Source: Candidatus Halocynthiibacter alkanivorans
GTDB taxonomy: Bacteria; Pseudomonadota; Alphaproteobacteria; Rhodobacterales; Rhodobacteraceae
Assembly (NCBI RefSeq): GCF_003333265.1
Contig: NZ_QOLB01000077.1
Coordinates: 62,001 to 126,000 of the forward strand
Direction: 5' to 3'
DNA: 64,000 bases
In this document: positions 50,700 through 58,358 of the stretch, one piece after another
How the letters are laid out: each line of letters opens with the position of its first letter
Position numbering within the stretch: the stretch's first letter is position 1
Position numbers and translations under genes: made by a program
The notes under the pieces: generated by a model
Told to the model about the DNA's origin: nothing
Seen by the model: the letters and a program-made list of their open reading frames with translations, nothing else
The model's database searches: none

Positions 50700-52187
50700 T
50701 CACGTGTTGCTGAGGGTGATGCTCTTGACTTTGGTATAAGCATCCAGCCCTTCCCAGCCTTTTTCACGGCCATATCCGGATTTCCCGTTGCCGCCAAAGG
50801 GCAGTTCAACGCCACCCGCCCAATAGTCATTGATGGTCACCTGGCCGCAATCAAGGGCAGAGGCCATCCGCATCGCGCGTCCGACATCTCTTGTATAGAC
50901 GCCGGCGACCAGACCAAATTCGGTGCCATTCGCCAACCGGACCGCATCTTCTTCACTGTCAAAGACCTGTACTGAGAGAACGGGACCAAAAATTTCCTGC
51001 TGCACAGCCGGGTCGTCAGACGCAAGATCGGCGATGATTGTGGGCTCAAAGAACCAGCCCTTGCCCGTTGCGGGATCGGTGGTGGCATTGCCGCCGGTCA
51101 GGATATCGCATCCGCGCGCTTTGGCAGAGTCCAGATGGGACTGAATACGTGCAAGATGCAGGTCCGAATTGATCGCGCCCATGTCGGGATTACGCAGCCC
51201 GTGGCCAACCTGAATGGCCCGCGCCCTGGCAACCAGGCCCTCAAGCACTTCATCGCGGATGTTCCGGTGCACCAGCAACCGCGAACCGGCGGAACAGATT
51301 TGTCCCGCATTGGAAAAGATTGCCCAGAACGCCCCATCTATCGCGGCAGCTACATCGCAGTCTTCAAAGGCGATCAGCGGGGATTTTCCGCCCAGTTCAA
51401 GCGTCAGCCGCGTCACATTCGGTGCCGCGGCCTGAGCGACAGCGACTCCGGTGCCGACCGAGCCGGTAAATGTCAGTTGTTTGACCCGCGGATCAGAGAC
51501 CATCGCGGCGCCGGCCTGGCTCCCCAGTCCTGTAACCACATTGACCACCCCATCCGGCACGCCGGCTTCTGACAACAGCGCCGCCATGACCAATGCTGTA
51601 TAGGGGGTGGTTTCCGCTGGTTTCGCCACCACAGAACAGCCCGCCGCCAGTGCCGGGGCTACACCACGTGCAAAAGTGGAGGTCGGATAGTTCCACGGAA
51701 TGATGTGGCCGGTCACACCCACAGGTTCGCGCATGGTAAACGCAGTATGCGAGGACCCCAGATTGACGGAACGCCCGTCCAGCTTGTCTGCAGCACCGGC
51801 ATAATATTCAAACAGCCGCGCGGAACCGGCCACATCACCTTCGGCTTCGGCAAGGGTTTTGCCGGAATCCACACATTCCAGAAACGCCAGCCGCTCTGCA
51901 TTGGCCCGCAGGACCCGCGCCACCTCGTTCAGGATACGGCAACGTTCTGCTGGTTTGACGCCGCGCCAGTGCGCCGCGCCTTTCTCCGCAACGCCGATGG
52001 CCTTGTCCATATCAGCCGCAGTTCCCAGCGCAAACTCGCCAAAGGGCGTGGCCAGTCCAGGGTCAAAGGACTGCATCTTCTCACCGGAGCTGCCTTCTAC
52101 CCAGGAGCCGCCAATGAAGTGGCGGTCGGGAAGGTGGGCAATGGTGCCGGTGTCCAGGTAAGTGGTGGCAAATGTATTCTGGGTCAT
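50700..52187 (-). CDS. Aldehyde dehydrogenase family protein
   Basis: A 495-residue NAD(P)-dependent dehydrogenase with NYPTSTFARGVAPALAAGCS, the catalytic Glu in TLELGGKSPLIAF near residue 265 and the catalytic Cys in SNAGQICSAGSRLLV near 299. It oxidises an aldehyde to its acid in the cytoplasm. Its start overlaps the enolase-superfamily gene stop by four bases (ATGA). In the operon GMC oxidoreductase, dehydratase, aldehyde dehydrogenase it would act on the aldehyde made by the GMC enzyme or formed later. Confidence 0.92.
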   Translation of the reverse strand: MTQNTFATTYLDTGTIAHLPDRHFIGGSWVEGSSGEKMQSFDPGLATPFGEFALGTAADMDKAIGVAEKGAAHWRGVKPAERCRILNEVARVLRANAERLAFLECVDSGKTLAEAEGDVAGSARLFEYYAGAADKLDGRSVNLGSSHTAFTMREPVGVTGHIIPWNYPTSTFARGVAPALAAGCSVVAKPAETTPYTALVMAALLSEAGVPDGVVNVVTGLGSQAGAAMVSDPRVKQLTFTGSVGTGVAVAQAAAPNVTRLTLELGGKSPLIAFEDCDVAAAIDGAFWAIFSNAGQICSAGSRLLVHRNIRDEVLEGLVARARAIQVGHGLRNPDMGAINSDLHLARIQSHLDSAKARGCDILTGGNATTDPATGKGWFFEPTIIADLASDDPAVQQEIFGPVLSVQVFDSEEDAVRLANGTEFGLVAGVYTRDVGRAMRMASALDCGQVTINDYWAGGVELPFGGNGKSGYGREKGWEGLDAYTKVKSITLSNT

Positions 52188-53290
52188 GTTTCGAACTCAC
52201 TGACTTGATAGCTTGAACGGTCGAGCCATTCCGGGTTGATTTCGACGCCCCAACCAGGAGCGTCGGTGACTGTGGCTTTGCCATCAGTGATCTCATAGGG
52301 GCTGGAGACGAACAGATTTTGTTGCCAGGGGTAATAGTCCGCCCCTTCGATGGAAAACTCCAGATACTTGCCCGCATTAGGGATGGCGCGCAGCAGATGC
52401 ATGGTAAACAACGTCACCATCGACAGGTTCGCACAGTGGGGCGTACAGGGCAGGTCTGCGGCCTGGCCCATCGCTGCAACCTGCAGGGTGCGGTGCATGC
52501 CGCCCATATAGAGAATATCGGGCTGAATAATGTCGACGGCCCGCATGTCGATCATCCGGCGCCAGTGCTGGAAATCACAGTCTTGTTCACCGCCGGTTAC
52601 ATCCAGGGTCAAGGCGTCAGTGACCTGTTTGGTCTCTTCCATCAGCCAATACGGGCAAGGCTCTTCAAAATGCTCGACCCCGTTGTCTTGTAGCAATTTA
52701 CCCACTTCAATGGCACGGGGGGCCGAAAAACCAGAATTGCCATCCACCAGCAAGGACACTTTGTCCCCCAGCATTATCCGTACGGTCGGCACCACTTCCT
52801 CGGTGCGCCCGGGCCATTCGTCGATATCATGGCCACATTCGGCGCCAACGCGGAATTTGAACGCGTCAAACCCGTGTTTTTCCCGCAAAGCCAGCAACCG
52901 GTCTGCTTCGTCTCTTGCGGTGATGTCCCGCCGCATCGAGGACGCATAAGCGCGCAGCGGCCCGGCAGAACCGCCAAGCAGCTCGGCGACGGGCTTGCCT
53001 GCTTGTTTGCCGCGCCAATCCCAGATTGCCGTGTCCAGCCCCGCCAGGGCACGGCGCAGATATGAGCCGGGAAATTTATGCTCGCGTTCGGTAATTTCCA
53101 CGGTCAGCGCTTCCAGTTCCGACATATCCCGGCCCAGAGCCCAGGGGGCTATCTGGCGGTGAAACACCTGCACGGTTATATCAGAATGATAGGTCGAGAC
53201 CTGGCCCCAACCGGTACTGCCATCCTCGGCAGTGACGCGGATAAAACCGACAAACTCATTTGCAAAGCTCTCTAGCTTGATGATTTTCAT
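52184..53290 (-). CDS. Mandelate racemase/muconate lactonising enzyme-family dehydratase
   Basis: A 368-residue enolase-superfamily enzyme with complete active-site motifs: AFKFRVG near residue 147, VDGNSGF with the first metal Asp near 194, FEEPCPYW near 219, TGGEQDC near 245, and the catalytic His in PHCANLSM near 296. The KxR pattern and PHC motif place it near the mandelate-racemase subgroup of sugar-acid dehydratases. It lies one base after the GMC gene and overlaps the aldehyde dehydrogenase gene. The substrate is probably a sugar acid. Confidence 0.88.
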   Translation of the reverse strand: MKIIKLESFANEFVGFIRVTAEDGSTGWGQVSTYHSDITVQVFHRQIAPWALGRDMSELEALTVEITEREHKFPGSYLRRALAGLDTAIWDWRGKQAGKPVAELLGGSAGPLRAYASSMRRDITARDEADRLLALREKHGFDAFKFRVGAECGHDIDEWPGRTEEVVPTVRIMLGDKVSLLVDGNSGFSAPRAIEVGKLLQDNGVEHFEEPCPYWLMEETKQVTDALTLDVTGGEQDCDFQHWRRMIDMRAVDIIQPDILYMGGMHRTLQVAAMGQAADLPCTPHCANLSMVTLFTMHLLRAIPNAGKYLEFSIEGADYYPWQQNLFVSSPYEITDGKATVTDAPGWGVEINPEWLDRSSYQVSEFET

Positions 53291-53291
53291 G

Positions 53292-54896
53292 TTAGTGCCC
53301 TGCTTTCAAAATGAGATCTGCACCGCGATGGGCCAGCATCATGGTCGGTGCGTTGGTATTGCCTGAGGTGATATTGGGGAAGGCCGACGCATCCACGACC
53401 CTGAGCCCGCGCACGCCATAGACGCGCAGATCCGCATCCAGAACAGCACTGGCCGCGTCCGGTCCCATGCGACAAGTTGAGGTCGGGTGAAAGACCGTGC
53501 CGGCGCGGGCCCGAAAATCCGCGAGGATTTCCTCCCCATCCATTGTCATAAGATCTTGATCAACCGGCGCATCAACCAGTTTCTGCAACGCTGTGCTGCG
53601 CATGATCCGCTGACACAACCGGCCCGCCGCGATCACGTCCAGTTGATCTTTTTCTGTGGCCAGAGAATTGGGCGCGATCTGCGGCGCGGCGGCGTAATCC
53701 GGGCTTTGAATATCGATGCGTCCGCGACTGCTCGGGCGCGACGGCTGTGGCCCGATGATAAAGCCGGGAAACGGGTCGGGATTGATCGTGGTGCGTTTGC
53801 CATCGGTCCGGGTCTTGTAGGACACCGGGTTAAAATACAGCTGAACATCAGGTCTGGGTTGATCCGCTGTGCTGCGGAAAAAACCGCCACACTGGTTGAC
53901 GCTGAGCGCCAAAGGCCCCTTGCGTGTCAGCAGATACTGCAAGCCGGCGCCAAGTTTGCCGTACCAGGGGTGCAGCACGTTGTTCAGCGTCGGTTCAGTG
54001 GCCTTGAAATAATAGTTGATCGCCAGATGATCCTGAAGGTTCCCGCCCACATTCGGATTGTCGACAAGCACCTGAATGCCGTGGCGTTGCAACACATCCC
54101 CGGGTCCGATCCCCGACAATTGCAGGATCTGCGGCGAAGCAACCGCTCCGGCACTTAGAATAACTTCAGCGCGGGCCAGTAAAACGTCACCGTGTCCGGT
54201 TTCAACGCCGGTAGCGCGCCCCTCGTCGATGAGAACCCTCCGGACCGCCGTATTGATCCGTAAGCTGAGATTTTTCCGCCGCAAAGCGGGTTTCAGAAAG
54301 CCGCGCGCAGAAGAACACCGCCGACCATCAATGGTATTGATCCTGTAGGTCGTGGCGCCCTCTGGCTCTGGCCCGTTGCAATCACCGGTGAGCGGCATAT
54401 TCAGCTCCCGCATCGCCGCAAAATAATGCCGGTTCACCGGGTGGATCTGTTTTGATGTATCCTGAACATGGATCGGACCAGCACCAAGTCTGGTGCCATC
54501 AGCCTGGACGGAGGTTTCGATAGCATCGTAGTGACTGCGGACCCCGGCCCAGTCCCAGCCCGTTGCCCCTGCCGCCTGCCAGTCTTCAAAATCGCCCGGC
54601 AACCCGCGACAATATACCAGCGCATTAATGGAGCCCGAGCCGCCAACCAGCTTGCCGCGCGGCCAGTACCCAGCACGTCCGTTCAGCGTTTTTTCCGGTA
54701 CTGTGTCGAATTTCCAGTTCCGCTGCGGATCATGGAACAGTTTGCCATATCCCAAAGGCAACGACACCCAGGGAGATCTGTCACTGCCCCCCGCCTCAAG
54801 CAGCAACACAGTGATTTTGGGGTTCCGGCTTAATTTCTCGGCCAGAACACAGCCCGCAGAGCCGGCGCCAATAATGATATAGTCAAAGCTGTTCAT
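53292..54896 (-). CDS. GMC-family flavoprotein oxidoreductase (choline dehydrogenase-like)
   Basis: A 534-residue FAD enzyme: DYIIIGAGSAGCVLAEKLS at the N-terminus, WPRGKLVGGSGSINALVYCR (first GMC signature), ILSAGAVASPQILQLSGIG (second signature), and the catalytic His regions FHPTSTCRMG and NTNAPTMMLAHRGADLI. It oxidises an alcohol to an aldehyde. ATG 54896 is chosen because the FAD motif follows at once and GGGA lies five bases upstream. It is first in a tight three-gene operon with the dehydratase and aldehyde dehydrogenase and is divergent from a LysR gene. Confidence 0.92.
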   Translation of the reverse strand: MNSFDYIIIGAGSAGCVLAEKLSRNPKITVLLLEAGGSDRSPWVSLPLGYGKLFHDPQRNWKFDTVPEKTLNGRAGYWPRGKLVGGSGSINALVYCRGLPGDFEDWQAAGATGWDWAGVRSHYDAIETSVQADGTRLGAGPIHVQDTSKQIHPVNRHYFAAMRELNMPLTGDCNGPEPEGATTYRINTIDGRRCSSARGFLKPALRRKNLSLRINTAVRRVLIDEGRATGVETGHGDVLLARAEVILSAGAVASPQILQLSGIGPGDVLQRHGIQVLVDNPNVGGNLQDHLAINYYFKATEPTLNNVLHPWYGKLGAGLQYLLTRKGPLALSVNQCGGFFRSTADQPRPDVQLYFNPVSYKTRTDGKRTTINPDPFPGFIIGPQPSRPSSRGRIDIQSPDYAAAPQIAPNSLATEKDQLDVIAAGRLCQRIMRSTALQKLVDAPVDQDLMTMDGEEILADFRARAGTVFHPTSTCRMGPDAASAVLDADLRVYGVRGLRVVDASAFPNITSGNTNAPTMMLAHRGADLILKAGH

Positions 54897-54998
54897 AGCG
54901 ATCCCAATTGTTCTTTTCCGGTATGTGCGAGGGGTGTGAATATTCAAAACTAAAAATTATTTGGTTTAACCACGAATAAATTTGAAGTAGAAGCTGGC

Positions 54999-55892
54999 AT
55001 GACTTATCAGTTGCCGCCTCTGATCTGGTTACGCGCCTTTGAGGCTTCCGCCAGGTTGGGAAATTTCACCAATGCGTCCCGCGAGTTGCTGCTGACCCCG
55101 GCGGCAGTCAGCTATCAGGTGCGCGCATTAGAACAGCACCTCGGCTATGCCCTGTTTGAACGCGCGCACAGATCGTTGCGCCTGACGCGGCTGGGCCACA
55201 CCTATCTGCCCTCGGTCAGCAAGGCATTTTCTGACTTGTCGGTTTCAACCATGAGCGTATTTGGCACCCGTGACCGTCGGCCGCTGCGGTTCCGCTGCCT
55301 GAACAGCTTTGGGCATCTGTTCATGATCCCGCGCTGGAAGATCTTTCGCGAACGCTACCCAGATATCGATCTGCAAATGATCTCCGCGTCCTGGTCCGAA
55401 ACGCTGGACAATGAAATGCTGGGTCTTGATATCCGGTTCGGCGATGGCCGTTGGCAAGACGGAACGGTTGAGTTGTTGCTCAATGAGCCCATCATCCCGG
55501 TGTGCCACCCCGACCTCGCATTGCATGATATTGATAAGCCGCTAAACCTTCTGGCCGATGCGCCCCGTATCGACATCATGGGGGTGATTGATACCTGGGA
55601 AAACTACTTTCGCCAGCACAACATCAAGGGCAAAGCACGCGATCCCGGATTGCAGGTTGATCAGTCTGTTTCTGCTCTGGAACTGGCAGCGCAGGGATTG
55701 GGGCACAGTCTGGTCCTGCAGAGTTTTGCCCAACCCTATCTGAACTCAGGTCAGCTGGTCCGCTCCTGCTTCGTGCCGATGAAAACCCAGAACAGTCATT
55801 ATGTTGTCTATTCCGGGCCACGGAAAAGCCTGCCGGTCGAAGCCCGGATTTTCTGTGACTGGCTTGCAGATGAAATGGGGGGAACGGATTGA
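54999..55892 (+). CDS. LysR-family transcriptional regulator (GcvA/AmpR-like)
   Basis: A 297-residue protein related in plan to the regulator at 49681: LPPLIWLRAFEASARLGNFT, then LLTPAAVSYQVRALEQHLGY for the HTH, and an effector domain from about residue 90. It is divergent from the GMC-dehydratase-aldehyde dehydrogenase operon with 102 bases between starts, so it is the likely activator of that operon. Confidence 0.9.
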   Translation: MTYQLPPLIWLRAFEASARLGNFTNASRELLLTPAAVSYQVRALEQHLGYALFERAHRSLRLTRLGHTYLPSVSKAFSDLSVSTMSVFGTRDRRPLRFRCLNSFGHLFMIPRWKIFRERYPDIDLQMISASWSETLDNEMLGLDIRFGDGRWQDGTVELLLNEPIIPVCHPDLALHDIDKPLNLLADAPRIDIMGVIDTWENYFRQHNIKGKARDPGLQVDQSVSALELAAQGLGHSLVLQSFAQPYLNSGQLVRSCFVPMKTQNSHYVVYSGPRKSLPVEARIFCDWLADEMGGTD

Positions 55893-56072
55893 ATGACGGG
55901 GAACTCGCCTGATGCAGCGGATCGGGACAGGGCACTATAATCGTCTGCATGGGTCCGCAAGTTTGCCGGCTCAGGAGCCAGTTGTTCTGTTCCGGAAGGA
56001 ACGCCTGCAGCGGCAAGGCCCGCGCTGGCCTGCCAGAGCATGCGGGACGTCACATGCTGATGCGCTGCGCGC

Positions 56073-56693
56073 TCAGCCCCAGCCGTAGTTGAAACTGACG
56101 CTGATCCGTTCATCATCGGTCATGTTCATCGGCACTTCGTGGCGCAACCAGCTTTCCCATAACAGAACTTCGCCAGCCTCAGGAGCGACATAGATGAAAT
56201 TGCGCAATTCGGGCCGCGCGTCAGTTGTGCGCGTGGGGGCGGCCATCATCATCGCCGACCGTGGGTCTTCAAATTTGATGGCACTCGCGCCTTCGGGCAT
56301 TGAGACATAGGTGGTGCCGCTGATCACACTGTGCGGATGCAGATGCGACGTATGCACACCACCTGTCGGCAAGATGTTGATCCACAGCGAGTCCAGTTTG
56401 ATCTTTTTGCCGTCCAGGTCAAATTGCAGGTCTTTGACAAACGCCGCGACGTGTTTGTCGAGCACTTTGACCAAATCCTTGAAGATCGGAAACCGCCAGC
56501 CCAGATCGACCAGCGAAGCATAGCTGGTATAACCCGGAAATCCGTTTTCCTCGCACCAGTCCTGCCCTGCCTCATCATCGTCGGCAATCGACAGGCAGGA
56601 GGTTTCAAGTTCTGCCGTATCCACCGACTTGCCGAATTCGGTCAAGGCAGCGCGGTAGAGGCGGGTAACGAAAAGAGAATCTATCTGTGACAT
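56073..56693 (-). CDS. Putative 2OG-Fe(II) oxygenase (TIGR02466 family)
   Basis: A 206-residue protein with the family core SLWINILPTGGVHTSHLHPH, then SVISGTTYVSMPEGASAIKF and WLRHEVPMNM, and a final RISVSFNYGWG. The histidines in HTSHLHPHS and LRHEV and the Arg near the end are the expected iron and 2-oxoglutarate ligands. ATG 56693 (MSQIDSLF) is chosen by homology. It is divergent from the decarboxylase-like and tyrosinase genes and follows a short unrecognised frame (56701-56973) by seven bases. The substrate is unknown. Confidence 0.85.
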   Translation of the reverse strand: MSQIDSLFVTRLYRAALTEFGKSVDTAELETSCLSIADDDEAGQDWCEENGFPGYTSYASLVDLGWRFPIFKDLVKVLDKHVAAFVKDLQFDLDGKKIKLDSLWINILPTGGVHTSHLHPHSVISGTTYVSMPEGASAIKFEDPRSAMMMAAPTRTTDARPELRNFIYVAPEAGEVLLWESWLRHEVPMNMTDDERISVSFNYGWG

Positions 56694-57096
56694 AGTCTGC
56701 TCATAGCCCAGCCGCCCCTGCATAGCGAGGGGGATATTGAACGTTCTGCAAACCCGGGACCGGTGCGCATGTGCCTTCTAACTCAGACAGAAATGTATCG
56801 GATAGCTGCACCAGGTTCTCACGGCTGTGGTGGAGCGGCAGGCCGGCCTCGGCACCGAAATTCCCTTCATTTCGAATGATCGTTGTGGACTGCGGCATTT
56901 GCCAGCCAACACGCTTTGCAGACACAGCACTAAAAAATGGGCCGCACAGGTCGTCGGCAAAAAACGTAAGCATGCATAATTGGTGCAAAAACGAACGACT
57001 CACGCTATAGTTGAGCAATTCGATCGACCCCATTTTATCGTAACCATTTATGCCCCAACCGTTTTCTTGTCTCGGGCAGCCATAAGGAATTTTCTT
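56694..57096. other. Divergent intergenic region upstream of the decarboxylase-like gene
   Basis: These 403 bases separate the TIGR02466 gene from the decarboxylase-like gene and include the possible small frame at 56701-56973. The last 120 bases are visibly richer in A and T than the surroundings and should hold the promoter for the decarboxylase-tyrosinase pair. No strong operator symmetry was seen. Confidence 0.4.
56701..56973 (-). CDS. Possible small protein, unrecognised
   Basis: A 90-residue open frame (MLTFFADDLCGP...) ends seven bases before the TIGR02466 gene in the same direction, and its codon choice in the second half looks coding (NEGNFGAEAGLPLHHSRENL). A 65-residue form from ATG 56898 is possible. 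No ribosome site is evident and I do not recognise a family. It may be the coding part of an operon with the oxygenase, or chance. Confidence 0.35.
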   Translation of the reverse strand: MLTFFADDLCGPFFSAVSAKRVGWQMPQSTTIIRNEGNFGAEAGLPLHHSRENLVQLSDTFLSELEGTCAPVPGLQNVQYPPRYAGAAGL

Positions 57097-58290
57097 ATGA
57101 CATCAATTTCAACATTAAAAATCCAAGATTCCAACCAATCGGTCCTTACACCAGCGATGCAATTACTCATCGACGAGCTGTGCGTAATCACCTCAAACCC
57201 TGTGGTCGAGGCGGCCTATAATGATGCCATAGCACATGTCGCCCCCTATACAGAAACCGGTGAAGCAAACCCCTGGGCAGGCCAGACGATCGACTATTTT
57301 GTCGACTATTTTGCGGCCTGGTTCACGTTCTTGCCGCAGCCAAGTGGCGGGCTGGGCAAAATTGTGCCTTTTACCTATTTCTACCTCAACAACGAGGTCG
57401 CCTATGCTTTTCTGAACACATTCAAAAGCCGTTCAGAAAGTGCCGACAGTTATACCCGTGAAGTGTTCAACTGGACGGTGAAATTCATCAAAGCGCGGGG
57501 TGAATTCATGGATTCACCTGCGTCATTACAATACTTGGACGAATGGCTGGCTGATCCGGCCACACAGATTGACGACTTCATCGTACCGGAAGGCGGCTTC
57601 AAGTCATTCAATGCGTTTTTCACCCGCGAGTTGAACCCGAACAAAAACGCCCGGCCCGTCGCAGCACCCGATGACGCGGGCGTTCTGGTGGCCTCGGCGG
57701 ATTCTGAGATCAACTTCATCCTTTCGGATTTGACACTGACCCAGAAGATGAATGTCAAAACCCGACAGCTCAACGTGCTCGAATTGTTGAACCAGTCTGA
57801 ATTTGCGCACCATTTCGAGGGTGGAACTGCAGTGTCCTGCGTGCTGATGCCCGGGAACTACCACCGCTACCACGCCCCGGTGACCGGCCAGATTGTAGAA
57901 GGCGCGGGGGTGCCTGGCATCTACAATGGCATTACTGATGGCGAACACTGGTTCAACCAGATTTTTAATGTCGGCGAAAGCACCACCAATTTCAGCGTAT
58001 TTGAGGACTTTCACCGGGCTTATTACATTATCCGGACCCAGGCGCATGGTTATGTCGCTGTGGTGCCCGTCGGATTGAATACCATCAGTGCGCTCACGCC
58101 GTCGCTTGTCGGAAAATCGTCAACCTATGTTCCACCAGGTGGCACACCTGTTCCGGTCATCAAGGGCGAGGAACTTGGTCATTTCGCCTACGGCGGATCG
58201 CTCAATATCCTGCTGTTTCAAAAAGGTGTGATGACATCGGTCTCAGTGCTGATGGGCAGCAGGCTTGGCACGCTCGGCAAACCGGCCTGA
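57097..58290 (+). CDS. Phosphatidylserine-decarboxylase-like protein (PsiD-type amino-acid decarboxylase candidate)
   Basis: A 397-residue protein of the pyruvoyl-dependent phosphatidylserine decarboxylase superfamily. An N-terminal extension of about 160 residues, absent from true PSDs, precedes the core: FKSFNAFFTRELNP (near 168), VASADSEINF, MPGNYHRYHAPVTGQI (H256, H259), and the self-cleavage site GHFAYGGSLNILLF with GGS at 366-368 instead of the usual LGST. The extension, YHRxHAPVxG and HFxxGGS are shared with the fungal tryptophan decarboxylase PsiD. ATG 57097 has AAGGAA seven bases upstream. A tyrosinase gene follows 68 bases later, so an aromatic amino acid is a plausible substrate. 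No membrane segment is evident. Confidence 0.8.
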   Translation: MTSISTLKIQDSNQSVLTPAMQLLIDELCVITSNPVVEAAYNDAIAHVAPYTETGEANPWAGQTIDYFVDYFAAWFTFLPQPSGGLGKIVPFTYFYLNNEVAYAFLNTFKSRSESADSYTREVFNWTVKFIKARGEFMDSPASLQYLDEWLADPATQIDDFIVPEGGFKSFNAFFTRELNPNKNARPVAAPDDAGVLVASADSEINFILSDLTLTQKMNVKTRQLNVLELLNQSEFAHHFEGGTAVSCVLMPGNYHRYHAPVTGQIVEGAGVPGIYNGITDGEHWFNQIFNVGESTTNFSVFEDFHRAYYIIRTQAHGYVAVVPVGLNTISALTPSLVGKSSTYVPPGGTPVPVIKGEELGHFAYGGSLNILLFQKGVMTSVSVLMGSRLGTLGKPA

Positions 58291-58358
58291 CAGCCTGCCT
58301 CCCTGCCCCACTGTTGGCCAGAAATATTTCATTTTGTATTTAGTAAGGAGCAATTCAG

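Noticed and set aside
57097-58290. Ordinary phosphatidylserine decarboxylase (psd)
   Set aside because: The N-terminal extension, lack of membrane segment and GGS instead of LGST fit the PsiD-like branch better.
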